Made by a program: the position numbers and the translations under genes. A DNA stretch of 64,000 bases. Source: CAUSKK01 sp963533935 (lineage in GTDB: Bacteria > Pseudomonadota > Gammaproteobacteria > Cardiobacteriales > Cardiobacteriaceae). This document shows, one piece after another, positions 35,135 through 43,459 of this stretch. The DNA lies in NCBI GenBank assembly GCA_963533935.1, contig CAUSQL010000004.1, positions 1 to 64,000 on the forward strand. The letters run 5' to 3'. The first letter of the stretch is position 1; every line of letters starts with the position of its first letter. Below the pieces are notes generated by a model. That model was not told the DNA's origin. It saw only the letters and a program-made list of their open reading frames with translations, and made no database searches.

Positions 35135-35642
35135 GTAGCCAGTCAAGGGGATAATTAACCACCATTAGTCCCTGTTCCAGGTCAATGGTGTCGATGAATT
35201 GGGGGATTACGTAGGGGATAAGAATTTCACCGTGGTCGCCATTAACGATTAACACATCGTTGGCGCCGGTTTCCATGAGATTTTCCACCTTTCCCAAAGA
35301 TTCGCCTTCGGTGTTACGCACCTGAAGGCCGATGAGGTCGCGCCAGTAATACTCGCCCCGGCGCCGCGGTGGCAATTGGCTAACGGCCAAGCTGTAGCCC
35401 TTAAGCAGCAGGGCCTGGTCCATATCATCAATGCCGTGAAATTTGGCCACCAGGCCATTGGGTTGAATGCGGGAGGCGGTTAGTTCCAGCTCCCGGCTGT
35501 GCTCCCCGCTGGAAGCGATAAGTTTTTTATATTTGAAGATGTTTTCCGGCGGCCGGCAGTCCGAATAAATTCGTACCCAGCCCCGCACACCGTAGGTGCC
35601 AATGATGCGCCCGAGTACAACGGGCGCACTAGCTGCGGCCAT
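35124..35642 (-). CDS. rimM: 16S rRNA processing protein RimM
   Basis: 172 residues. LGRIIGTYGVRGWVRIYS opens the RimM domain and the PRC-barrel follows with GEYYWRDLIGLQVRNTEGES, LGKVENLMETGANDVLIVNG and ILIPYVIPQFI. It assists 30S head assembly with S19. It overlaps rpsP upstream by one base and trmD by 11. Confidence 0.97.
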   Translation of the reverse strand: MAAASAPVVLGRIIGTYGVRGWVRIYSDCRPPENIFKYKKLIASSGEHSRELELTASRIQPNGLVAKFHGIDDMDQALLLKGYSLAVSQLPPRRRGEYYWRDLIGLQVRNTEGESLGKVENLMETGANDVLIVNGDHGEILIPYVIPQFIDTIDLEQGLMVVNYPLDWLHED

Positions 35643-35893
35643 TAGCCTTTGCTTTTCAGATACTCTTTAACCAGACTTTTCACCCGGTCACTGGCCTGGC
35701 CGCCAACGCTAAGCCAGTAGTTGTAACGTTCCAGGTTGATGCGGATTTCCTCTTCCTTGCCGCGGGCGATGGGGTTAAAGAAGCCCAGGTTCTCAATAAA
35801 GCGACCGTCGCGGGCGTTGCGGCTATTGGTGGCAACGATGTGGTAGAAAGGCCGCTTCTTTGCACCGCCGCGGGCTAGTCTAATTGCTAACAT
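35642..35893 (-). CDS. rpsP: 30S ribosomal protein S16
   Basis: 83 residues: MLAIRLARGGAKKRPFYHIV, NSRNARDGRFIENLGFFNPI and RINLERYNYWLSVGGQASDR are typical S16. AAAGGAAT precedes the ATG. First gene of the rpsP-rimM-trmD-rplS-cysQ operon. Confidence 0.98.
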   Translation of the reverse strand: MLAIRLARGGAKKRPFYHIVATNSRNARDGRFIENLGFFNPIARGKEEEIRINLERYNYWLSVGGQASDRVKSLVKEYLKSKG

Positions 35894-35968
35894 ACTAATT
35901 CCTTTAGGTAATTCTGAAAGGGGCCATTTTACTGTTTTAGCGGGGAAAATCCAGCTGCGGCTTCGGAA

Positions 35969-36004
35969 ATAAACAAACAGACGGGCGCTTCCCCTGTATG
36001 TTTA
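35969..36004 (+). repeat. Single arm of the dispersed repeat after dnaN
   Basis: AAACAAACAGACGGGCGCTT-cccct-GTATGTTTA abuts the dnaN stop with no facing arm. Confidence 0.8.
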
Positions 36005-37117
36005 TTACAGCCGCATGGTCATAATTACAAAGCTGAAATTCTCGTCCTCCTGGCCGGTGAGTAGGCAGGCGCCGGAATTGCCCGTCAAATGTAGCTGCAG
36101 ACTCTCGCTGTCCAAATTCTGGCTGGCCTGGAGCAGATAGGCCACGTTCAGGCCGATTTCATAGTCAATTTGCCCGTTGTTCACGATGTCGATGACTTCC
36201 TCAAAGCTCTCGTTGGTGCTGTTGCGGCCGCTAATTTCCACCTGGTGGGCCTTGAAGGCGAGACAAACCCCGTCGCGCTTATCCGTCAGCAACACCTTGG
36301 CCCGCTGGAGCGTTTCAATGAGGCTCTGGCGGGGAATGAGCACCGGCGCCTCCTGGCGGCTGGGAATTACCTCCTGATAGCGGGCGTAGGTGCCGTCGAT
36401 GAGGCGGGTGCTGAAGCGATAATCGCCGATGAGCAGGCTCATCTGCCGGTCGCTGATTTCTAGCGTTACCGTTTCATCGACCCGGCCCAGCATTTTTATT
36501 AATTCCGCCACCGCCTTCTTCGGCAGGATTAGCTTGGCATCGGCGCCGGTGGGCTGTTCCAGCAAACCGTAGCCGCAGGCGAGCCGGTGGCCGTCAGAAC
36601 TTACGGCGTGAATGGCGCGGCCCTCGTCCACCGCATGCAGGTAGAGACCGTTAAGGAAGATGCGCGGGTCCTGGTCGGCCATGGCAAAGCGCACCTTGGT
36701 CAGCAGATTATGGAGAGACTTGCTGGAAATTTGCAGCCGTTCCGTGCCCTTGTCCTCCGCCAGCAGGGGAAAATCCACCGCCGGCAGGCTCATGAGCCGG
36801 AAGGTGCTTTCCGGGGTCTGGACGATGAACTGCTCCCCCTCCAGCCGGCAGGCAATCATGCTTTCCGCCTTTTGATGCCGCACCACTTCGAGCAGCTTAC
36901 TTACCGGCACGGTAATTTCTCCGGGCGCCTTAATCTCCACTTCACGGCAATTCACCGCCAGGCTGATTGCCAAGTCCGTGCCCTTGAGGCTTAGGCCCTG
37001 GTCGCTGGCCTGAATGAGCACGTGGCCGAGTATGGCCGTGGTGCTCTTCTTATCGGCGATGCTGTTTATGTCCGCCAGAGGTTCCAGAAGGGTTTCCCGC
37101 CTAATGCTTATTTCCAT
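36005..37117 (-). CDS. dnaN: DNA polymerase III beta sliding clamp
   Basis: 370 residues with three clamp domains: MEISIRRETLLEPLADINSI, FRLMSLPAVDFPLL, LLTKVRFAMADQDPRIFLNG, RLIDGTYARYQEVIPS and the C-terminal FVIMTMRL (PMRL-like motif). It encircles DNA and tethers polymerases. The 498-base gap to dnaA holds the origin-like array. recF does not follow; a lone repeat arm and rpsP do. Confidence 0.97.
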   Translation of the reverse strand: MEISIRRETLLEPLADINSIADKKSTTAILGHVLIQASDQGLSLKGTDLAISLAVNCREVEIKAPGEITVPVSKLLEVVRHQKAESMIACRLEGEQFIVQTPESTFRLMSLPAVDFPLLAEDKGTERLQISSKSLHNLLTKVRFAMADQDPRIFLNGLYLHAVDEGRAIHAVSSDGHRLACGYGLLEQPTGADAKLILPKKAVAELIKMLGRVDETVTLEISDRQMSLLIGDYRFSTRLIDGTYARYQEVIPSRQEAPVLIPRQSLIETLQRAKVLLTDKRDGVCLAFKAHQVEISGRNSTNESFEEVIDIVNNGQIDYEIGLNVAYLLQASQNLDSESLQLHLTGNSGACLLTGQEDENFSFVIMTMRL

Positions 37118-37615
37118 ATAGCTATATCCTTAATTTAATGTTTATAAATAATATTATTTGTTTGCCGCGAAAAATGTTCATAAGTGCCACGGCGCCAGTA
37201 AATTACTGGTTTTTCCCCTGTTCATAACTCGGAAAAAACTGTTCATAACTATGTTCATAAGTGGCAAATTTTTGTGCATAACTTTGTTTACAGCAGTTAT
37301 GAACAGTCCCTAGGTCATGAATGAACACTTTTTTGTCGGCCCCAGGGGAAGTTATGAACAATGATTGTTCATAACTCGGCTAACCCTTTGAATTGATTTA
37401 AAAAATCACCATAGCACTTATGAACATTTTTCACCAAGTTATGAACAATTGGCCCGCACTTATGAACAGCCCTGCGCACATTACTAAAAATTCCTTTAAA
37501 AACAAATGGTTGGATTTAATTGATTTTTCCCTGTAAAAACAATGACTTATCCATGTAACAAATCCGCGCCATAATTCTATTTTCTTGAACGTTAAGACCG
37601 TTTGTCTCTGAAAAA
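37118..37615. other. oriC: Putative replication origin (oriC) between dnaA and dnaN
   Basis: Ten exact TTATGAACA/TGTTCATAA boxes were read at 37175, 37219, 37240, 37252 (reverse), 37297, 37352 (forward), 37366 (reverse), 37418, 37439 and 37460 (forward). One TTATGCACA box at 37273 (reverse) matches the classical TTATNCACA, and a TTATCCATG lies at 37547. An A/T-rich stretch near 37119-37165 next to dnaN could be the unwinding element. The array between dnaA and dnaN, the orientation split and the density are typical of origins. No gene is present. Confidence 0.82.
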
Positions 37616-38953
37616 CTAATGATTGGCGCGGCGCAGCAGCTGTTCATAGACCGCCTTTAATTGCTCGTCCTTGCGGCATTTATTCTTGATGGTCTTCTGG
37701 GCATGAATTACCGTGCTGTGCTCGCGGCCGAACAGCTCGCCAATCTGCATATAGGACAAGTCCGTTAAATCCTTCAGCAGGCACATGGCAATTTGCCGCG
37801 CCAGCACCACCTGGGCCTTGCCGCGGCCCTTCATGGTCAATTGCTCCAAACTCACCTGAAATTGGCTGCACACCAGCTCCTGAATCCACTGGCCGTTGGC
37901 CGGCGGCCGCGGCGCCTCTTCAGTATTGGCCGGGCTTTTTACCTGATAATTGGCGTAGTCGTAGCTGGGATTATTGGCGTAATTCATGTACAGGGTGCGC
38001 AATTCCCCCTCCAATTCGCGCACGCTGCGTGATTGGCAATTGTTGGCTATATCCAGCGCCACAAAATTCGGCAAATTAAAATTCAAGGCCTCGGCCTTAT
38101 GTTTGAGAATTGCCACGCGGGTTTCCAAATCCGGTTTTTCCACATTAACGGTAACGCCGTGGGCGAAACGGCTGGTTAAACGTTCCTCAAAATTTAATAG
38201 TTGGTTAGGGTGCTTGTCCGAGGCGAAAACCACCTGTTTATTGTTAGAAATCAAATGGTTATAAATATTGAATAGTTCAAACTGCGAGCGCTCCTTTTTG
38301 GAAATTAATTGCACATCGTCAATTAATAGCGCGTCCAAATTGTGGAATTTATGGTGGAATTCATAGCTGCTGTTGAAATTATTGCCGCCATTATTCGGTT
38401 TAAAAATCATGGCAATTACCTCCTGGGAAAAGGCTTCACCGCTGATATATAAAACTTTCTTTAATCCCCTAATTAGCATTTCGTTGCCGATGGCGTGCAG
38501 CAGGTGCGACTTGCCCAGGCCCGCCTGGCCGTAAATTAGCAGCGGATTGGAAAAGTTCTGATACTCGGTGGCCACGGCCCGCGCCGCGATAAAGGCGCTC
38601 TCATTGCTGTGGCCGCGCACGAAATTATCAAAGCGGTATTCGCCGTTTAAATTGGTGGCAAAGCTTGGCTCCTCCTTTTTTACCACGGCGAAGATGTCCG
38701 GCAGCGCCTCCAGCTCGATTTTCAGCGGCTTAGTGATGCCGGCCTGCTCCAGCCGCAGCTTGAAGGTTTCCTGCAGTATGTCCCAGTGCTTTTCCCGAAT
38801 GGTCTTGAGGGAATATTTATTCGGCGCGTAGAGAACTACGGCGTTGGGCCGCTCTTCAGCCACCAGCGTGCGCATGATGAGCTGGGAATCCTTGCTCAGC
38901 TTTTCGCCCATGTGCTCCAGCGCCATTTCCCATATTTCATTGATTTGATTCAT
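37616..38953 (-). CDS. dnaA: Chromosomal replication initiator DnaA
   Basis: 445 residues. Domain I opens MNQINEIWEMALEHMGEKLS. AAA+ motifs are LLIYGQAGLGKSHLLHAIGN (Walker A), LDALLIDDVQLISKKE (Walker B) and SRFAHGVTVNVEKPDLETRV. Domain IV carries QIAMCLLKDLTDLSYMQIGE and the DNA-binding signature LFG-REHSTVIHA, where E. coli reads AFGGRDHTTVLHA: one Gly fewer, Asp to Glu and Thr to Ser. DnaA binds boxes in oriC and melts it. The adjacent boxes are also atypical (TTATGAACA). Confidence 0.97.
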   Translation of the reverse strand: MNQINEIWEMALEHMGEKLSKDSQLIMRTLVAEERPNAVVLYAPNKYSLKTIREKHWDILQETFKLRLEQAGITKPLKIELEALPDIFAVVKKEEPSFATNLNGEYRFDNFVRGHSNESAFIAARAVATEYQNFSNPLLIYGQAGLGKSHLLHAIGNEMLIRGLKKVLYISGEAFSQEVIAMIFKPNNGGNNFNSSYEFHHKFHNLDALLIDDVQLISKKERSQFELFNIYNHLISNNKQVVFASDKHPNQLLNFEERLTSRFAHGVTVNVEKPDLETRVAILKHKAEALNFNLPNFVALDIANNCQSRSVRELEGELRTLYMNYANNPSYDYANYQVKSPANTEEAPRPPANGQWIQELVCSQFQVSLEQLTMKGRGKAQVVLARQIAMCLLKDLTDLSYMQIGELFGREHSTVIHAQKTIKNKCRKDEQLKAVYEQLLRRANH

Positions 38954-39015
38954 AAAAATTAGATTTCCGCCGCAGATTTACCCTAAATTTTAACCCGCCC
39001 CGTTCTCATGGTTAG

Positions 39016-39097
39016 TTTACAAACAGACGGGCGCTTCCCTTGTATGTATTTAGGGCCTTAATTACATACAGGAGAAGCGCCCGTCTGTTTGTATAAA
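39016..39097. repeat. Dispersed palindromic repeat copy
   Basis: Outer ends match (AAACAGACGGGCG and CGCCCGTCTGTTT). 5-mers are ccctt on the left and ctcct on the right, read in the same sense. It separates the dnaA leader from the regulator stop. Confidence 0.88.
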
Positions 39098-39099
39098 TC

Positions 39100-40416
39100 C
39101 TATCTATCGCCAGCCTTGGGCTTCTCCGTGGGCTCAATTTGCACCGTGCGCAGCTTGCGGTAGAGATTGGTGCGGTCCATGCCCACCAGCTGGCTCAGCT
39201 GGGCGATATTGCCGTTGCAGCGGCGGAACTGCTCCAGCAGGTAGTGGCGCTCGAACATGTCGCGGGCATCGCGGAAGCTCAATTCCCGCGGCACCACCTG
39301 GGCCCACAGCTCGTCGCGGGCGTCGCTGGCGCTGGGAGCAAATGCTTCCCGCGCCTCTTCTTCACTAATTTCGCTCTTATCGCTGTCAATGAGGAGGCGC
39401 TGCACCAGACTTTTCAGCTCGCGGCAGTTGCCCAGCCACTGTTGCTGGCGCAGGTAATTCTGGGCTTTAGTGGAGAAATGGCGGTAGGGCAGCTGCTCCT
39501 GGTCGGCGATGAGCTGGCTGTAATGGTCCAGCAGCTCGGGCACGTCGTCGCTGTGCTGACTTAGGCCGGGCACCTCCAGATGGCTTACCAGTAAATCCAG
39601 GAATTTGCGCTCCAGTTTTTCCCGCAGCACTGCCAACGGCTGGCGGCTGGCACAAATTAGCGTTAACGACACCGGCCGTTCGCCGTCGGGGAAGACATAG
39701 CTGTGCTGCTCCATGAGATGGCTGAGCCGCTCCTGCATTAGCGGAGATAACTCACTGATTTCATTGATAAAAAGCGTGCCGTCCTCGCTCTGCTCCACCA
39801 GCGGCGCCAGGGAATTTTCATCAATGAGGGCCGTATTAACGTAAATGAATTGGCCGGCTAGACCACGGCGCTGGTGCAGATGGCGGGCGCAGTAGGCCTT
39901 GCCGCTGCCGGTGGGACCGGTAATAAGCAGGGGCCGCGTCTGTGAAGCCAGGTTCTCCAGTTTCTTTCTAAGTTCCTGCATTAGTTTGCTGCGGCCGATG
40001 ATGTTCAGCGGCGGATTAATTTTTTCCTTCAACTGCTGGTTTTCCGCCTTCAGTTCGGCAAATTGCAGGGCCTTTTCCACGGTAACCAGCAACTTGGCCA
40101 TGGAAATGGGCTTTTCCAGGAAGTCGTAGGCGCCTAATTTGGTCGCTTCCACCGCGTTTTGAATGGTGCCGTGGCCGCTCATCATTACCACCGGGCAGCG
40201 CAGGCGGTTTTCCTCGCCCAGCTTTTTCAGAAAACTGATGCCGTCCATGTCGTCCAGCCAGATGTCAAGTAATATCAAGTCCGGCTGGATTTGGGCCATT
40301 TGTAAGCTCCCCTCTTCGGCGCTGGCGGCGGTGAAAACTTCGTAGTCCTCATCGCGGAGTATGTCGCCAACGGTTTCTAAAATGGCTAATTCATCATCAA
40401 TTATTAGGATTTTCAT
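39100..40416 (-). CDS. NtrC/NtrX-type response regulator with a degenerate AAA+ domain
   Basis: 438 residues. The receiver has D51 (LILLDIW) and K102 (FLEKPIS). The central AAA+ domain keeps Walker A GPTGSGKA at 167-174, but Walker B reads GTLFINE (Asn218 for Asp), and the GAFTGA loop that contacts sigma54 is missing between about 195 and 210. A Fis-type helix-turn-helix ends the protein (NGNIAQLSQLVGMDRTNLYR). It probably regulates without sigma54, as NtrX/NtrC relatives lacking GAFTGA do. No sensor kinase is adjacent; tRNA genes lie upstream. Confidence 0.88.
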   Translation of the reverse strand: MKILIIDDELAILETVGDILRDEDYEVFTAASAEEGSLQMAQIQPDLILLDIWLDDMDGISFLKKLGEENRLRCPVVMMSGHGTIQNAVEATKLGAYDFLEKPISMAKLLVTVEKALQFAELKAENQQLKEKINPPLNIIGRSKLMQELRKKLENLASQTRPLLITGPTGSGKAYCARHLHQRRGLAGQFIYVNTALIDENSLAPLVEQSEDGTLFINEISELSPLMQERLSHLMEQHSYVFPDGERPVSLTLICASRQPLAVLREKLERKFLDLLVSHLEVPGLSQHSDDVPELLDHYSQLIADQEQLPYRHFSTKAQNYLRQQQWLGNCRELKSLVQRLLIDSDKSEISEEEAREAFAPSASDARDELWAQVVPRELSFRDARDMFERHYLLEQFRRCNGNIAQLSQLVGMDRTNLYRKLRTVQIEPTEKPKAGDR

Positions 40417-40510
40417 GGGATTCCTCCGGGGAAATTGGGATGTTTACCTGACAGGAGAAGCACCCTCTAGCATGCTTCTCAACCGTCGGAAAAAAAATAT
40501 AAAAAATACC

Positions 40511-40538
40511 TTGACAGCGGAAATAATAGCATTATACT
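40511..40538 (+). promoter_or_regulatory. Sigma70-type promoter for the tRNA-Ala/Glu/Glu cluster
   Basis: TTGACA at 40511-40516 and TATACT at 40533-40538, 16 bases apart, ending 22 bases before tRNA-Ala. A G/C-rich discriminator-like stretch is absent. Confidence 0.8.
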
Positions 40539-40560
40539 TGTGGCCTTCTATCAGCACTGT

Positions 40561-40636
<76 letters not shown>

Positions 40637-40642
40637 ATTTCT

Positions 40643-40718
40643 GTCTCCTTCGTCTAGCGGTCCAGGACATCGCCCTTTCACGGCGGTAACAGGGGTTCGA
40701 GTCCCCTAGGAGATGCCA
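40643..40718 (+). tRNA. tRNA-Glu (UUC), with encoded CCA
   Basis: 76 nt. Acceptor GTCTCCT pairs with AGGAGAT; anticodon arm CCGCC-type CGCCCTTTCACGGCG with TTC; T arm GGGGTTCGAGTCCCC; 3' GCCA encoded. Confidence 0.93.
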
Positions 40719-40727
40719 CTTATTTTT

Positions 40728-40800
40728 GTCCCCTTCGTCTAGAGGCTTAGGACATCGCCCTTTCACGGCGGTAACAGGGGTTCGAATCCCCTAGGGGACG
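40728..40800 (+). tRNA. tRNA-Glu (UUC), no encoded CCA
   Basis: 73 nt. Acceptor GTCCCCT pairs with AGGGGAC. The anticodon arm is identical to the first tRNA-Glu. The 3' end is G followed by cta, so CCA must be added. Tandem duplicate with compensatory acceptor-stem changes. Confidence 0.92.
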
Positions 40801-40827
40801 CTAATTTATTTATAGAAAGAGTTGTAA

Positions 40828-40868
40828 ATAAAAATAAGCGCTTCGAGGAGGGAGCGCTTATTTTCTTT
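40828..40868. terminator. Bidirectional terminator
   Basis: AATAAGCGCT-tcgaggaggg-AGCGCTTATT with A-rich left and T-rich right flanks, serving the tRNA cluster on plus and the convergent gene at 40887 on minus. Confidence 0.88.
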
Positions 40869-40886
40869 ATCAGTGAATAATTAGTT

Positions 40887-41432
40887 CTACTTACCGTACT
40901 TATCTTTGCTCACGCTTTTACCGTTGGCTAACAGGCAAACTTCCTCAAATTTGGTGCCACGATTCAAAGTTACGATTTTTTCCCCTTCGCCAGAACAGAA
41001 TTCTTTAGGTGCTTCGGGAGTTGGTATGGGGGACTCTTCAACAACCGGTGCCGGTTTGGCTGGATTGGTGTTACTAGCGATGGAGTTGGGACGCTTAAAG
41101 GTCGGGGCACCTTCCTTGGGCAGTTCTTTGGGTGCTTCAACAATTGTAGGGCTTGGATTGGCAGCATTAACCGTATCAGTAGTACTGGCAACTGGAGTAT
41201 TAGTTGGCTCTTCTCCAGGTATTGGTGCTGCCGGATATGCTTTAGGATTTTCAAGGTGCTTTTTATATAACTCCTGTAATTGTTTTTTTTCATCGGGATT
41301 AAGGTAACGGGGCGCTTCGCCAAATAGCGGGCTAAAGTCAATGGGGGTAGGGCTGGCGCTCGTGCTGACTTTAGGCTCTTGAGCTTGAACCATTGCGGCT
41401 GAAAAAAGCGCTAAGGCAATGATTTTCTTCAT
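40887..41432 (-). CDS. Periplasmic Pro-rich hypothetical protein
   Basis: 181 residues with a signal peptide (MKKIIALALFSAAMVQAQ). A hydrophilic N-terminal part (PRYLNPDEKKQLQELYKKHL) leads to a Pro/Ala/Thr/Glu-rich linker (about 65-140) and a C-terminal pair of Cys (APKEFCSGEGEK, EEVCLLANGKSV) that may form a disulfide. G+C content is lower than in its neighbours. I do not recognise a family. Confidence 0.75.
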   Translation of the reverse strand: MKKIIALALFSAAMVQAQEPKVSTSASPTPIDFSPLFGEAPRYLNPDEKKQLQELYKKHLENPKAYPAAPIPGEEPTNTPVASTTDTVNAANPSPTIVEAPKELPKEGAPTFKRPNSIASNTNPAKPAPVVEESPIPTPEAPKEFCSGEGEKIVTLNRGTKFEEVCLLANGKSVSKDKYGK

Positions 41433-41471
41433 TATTTTATTTTCCTGTGTTTAAAAAGGAAAAATTCTAAA

Positions 41472-42104
41472 TCAAAAATCCAGCAGCCGCAGCTGTTTTT
41501 CCAAGTCGCGGATTTGTTCATTGCAGACCTGATGGGCCATGGGGTAGTCAAACCATTGCACCGGATAGTTTCGCTGTTGCAGTTGCGCGCAGGCCTCGCG
41601 ACCTCGTTGCACGGGAATTACCTGGTCATAGAGGCCGTGCATAATAATAATCGGCCGCTGGTCGGTGGCCGGCGGACAGTTTTCCCCATCGGCGAGAAAA
41701 CTGGACAAAGCCACCACCCCGGCACACTGGCAATGGGTGCCGAGCTGGAGCGCCAACACCCCACCTTGGGAAAAGCCCACGTAGAGCAGCCGCCGCCCCT
41801 GGCGCCGCTCCTCTTCACCGTAGCCATCAATAAGGGCAGCACTTCGCGCAATGCCTTCCCGGTCAATCTCGCTAATTTCCCCATCGCGAATATCAAACCA
41901 GGCGCGGATTGGCTGACCGCCGTTAATGGTAACGGGGCGCGGTGGTGCCGACGGCAAAATGACCCGGGTGGACGGCCGTAGATTTAGCTGCGGAATTAGT
42001 GGGACAAAATCGTAGCCATCGGCGCCGTAGCCGTGGAGCCAGATTATGGTCTGCGTGGCCGTTTCTGTCCCTTCGATAATGATTTTTTCCAGTTGCTGCT
42101 GCAT
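41472..42104 (-). CDS. Carboxylesterase/phospholipase (EstB-like alpha/beta hydrolase)
   Basis: 210 residues from the ATG at 42104, where AAGGGA stands upstream; an ATG at 42122 lacks a ribosome site. Motifs: IIWLHGYGADGYDFVPLIPQ, VILPSAPPRPVTINGG, the nucleophile GFSQGG, LPASSFLADGE-like VVALSSFLADG, IMHGLYDQVIPVQ with the acid Asp, and PMAHQVC with the catalytic His. These serine esterases act on short acyl esters or lysophospholipids in the cytosol. It is divergent from lptM with only 25 bases between start codons. Confidence 0.9.
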   Translation of the reverse strand: MQQQLEKIIIEGTETATQTIIWLHGYGADGYDFVPLIPQLNLRPSTRVILPSAPPRPVTINGGQPIRAWFDIRDGEISEIDREGIARSAALIDGYGEEERRQGRRLLYVGFSQGGVLALQLGTHCQCAGVVALSSFLADGENCPPATDQRPIIIMHGLYDQVIPVQRGREACAQLQQRNYPVQWFDYPMAHQVCNEQIRDLEKQLRLLDF

Positions 42105-42129
42105 AATTTTTCCCTTTTCCATTAAAAAT

Positions 42130-42240
42130 ATGTGGCGAATATGTGTTTTAGCCCTGACGCTTGTTTTAAGCAGCTGTGGGCAAAAAGGTGATTTATATCT
42201 TCCCGAGGAGCAGAAAGAGCATGTGGCAAATTCTAAGTGA
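42130..42240 (+). CDS. lptM: LptM (YifL) lipoprotein
   Basis: 36 residues: a lipoprotein signal ending LSSC, then GQKGDLYLPEEQKEHVANSK. The CGQKGxLYLP box is the LptM hallmark. LptM assists correct disulfide formation in LptD at the outer membrane. It overlaps lysA by 20 bases, matching the lptM-lysA (or dapF) neighbourhood seen elsewhere. Confidence 0.88.
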   Translation: MWRICVLALTLVLSSCGQKGDLYLPEEQKEHVANSK

Positions 42241-43459
42241 TTTTAAAGCCATTAATTTTAATGACCTGGCGGAGAAATACGGCACCCCCTTCTATATTTA
42301 CAGTGCCGATTTCATTCGACGGCGTTTACAGAGCTATCAGGGGAAAATTAACGGCCGGGCCGTGCAAATCCACTACGCCCTGAAGGCCAATGGCAATTTA
42401 AGCCTGCTACAGTTAGTTAATCGGTCCGGCGCCGGCTTCGACATCGTTTCCCAGGGGGAACTGGAGCGGGCGCTGCTGGCCGGCGCGGCGCCGCACAAGG
42501 TGGTATTTTCCGGCGTGGCCAAGGGCGACGAGGAAATGCGCCGTGCCCTGGCCGTTGGCATTGGCTGCTTTAACGTGGAGAGCTTGGCGGAATTGCAACG
42601 GCTCAACGAGCTGGCCACAGCTATGGATAAGGTGGCGCCCATTGCCCTACGCATTAATCCCAACGTGGACGCGAAGACCCACCCCTACATTTCCACGGGG
42701 CTGAAGGAGAATAAATTCGGCATCGCCCGCGAACGGGCGGTAGAAATTTACCAGTGGGCCCAGCAGCAGCCGCACCTGGCCATCCGGGGCATTGGCTGCC
42801 ACATAGGTTCGCAAATCACCGACCTTGCCCCCTTCCGGGAAGCGGCCCTTAGCCTGCGCGACCTGGCTAAGGAATTAAAGGCTCTAGCCATCGACATTGA
42901 GCACCTTGACCTGGGCGGCGGCCTGGGCATTGAAATGGCCGAGGGCGACAGCGTGGCCCAACCGCCCCAGCTCATCGCCCTGCTAGGGGAAATCTTTGCC
43001 GATTCCACCTATGAAATTCACCTACAACCGGGCCGCTCCATCGTGGGCAACAGCGCCCTGCTCATTTCCCGGGTGGTCTTTGCGAAGGAGCAATACGGCC
43101 GCCGCTTCATCATGCTGGACAGCGCCATGAACGACTATCTGCGGCCGGCCCTCTACCAGGCGAAACCGCTGTTTAGGAACTTGAGCAATGCGTCGGCGGC
43201 GCCGGTGCCGGTGGATATCGTTGGGCCGGTCTGCGAAAGCGGCGACACCTTCGCCCGGGACTATCCGCTGGCGGCCGAGCGCGGCGACCTCATCGCCATG
43301 GCCGGCGTTGGCGCCTACGGCTTTTCCATGTCCTCCAACTACAACAGCCGGCCGCGGCTGCCGGAACTGCTCTGGGACGGGGGCAAAATCCGATTAATCC
43401 GCCGCCGCGAGGCGCTGGCCAGCCTGTGGGCCGATGAATTGGAGTTTATCAATGGCTAA
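42221..43459 (+). CDS. lysA: Diaminopimelate decarboxylase
   Basis: 412 residues from the ATG at 42221, with GAGGAG 11 bases upstream. The PLP lysine is K55 in IHYALKANGN. Other motifs: GAGFDIVSQGELERALLAGA, ENKFGI, CHIGSQITD, LDLGGGLGI, LQPGRSIVGNSALL and VGPVCESGDTFARDYPL. It converts meso-DAP to L-lysine. The final 8 bases overlap the leuC start. Confidence 0.97.
   Translation: MWQILSDFKAINFNDLAEKYGTPFYIYSADFIRRRLQSYQGKINGRAVQIHYALKANGNLSLLQLVNRSGAGFDIVSQGELERALLAGAAPHKVVFSGVAKGDEEMRRALAVGIGCFNVESLAELQRLNELATAMDKVAPIALRINPNVDAKTHPYISTGLKENKFGIARERAVEIYQWAQQQPHLAIRGIGCHIGSQITDLAPFREAALSLRDLAKELKALAIDIEHLDLGGGLGIEMAEGDSVAQPPQLIALLGEIFADSTYEIHLQPGRSIVGNSALLISRVVFAKEQYGRRFIMLDSAMNDYLRPALYQAKPLFRNLSNASAAPVPVDIVGPVCESGDTFARDYPLAAERGDLIAMAGVGAYGFSMSSNYNSRPRLPELLWDGGKIRLIRRREALASLWADELEFING

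Noticed and set aside
37616..37889. Other-frame protein in the dnaA 3' end
   Set aside because: A shadow of dnaA domain IV.
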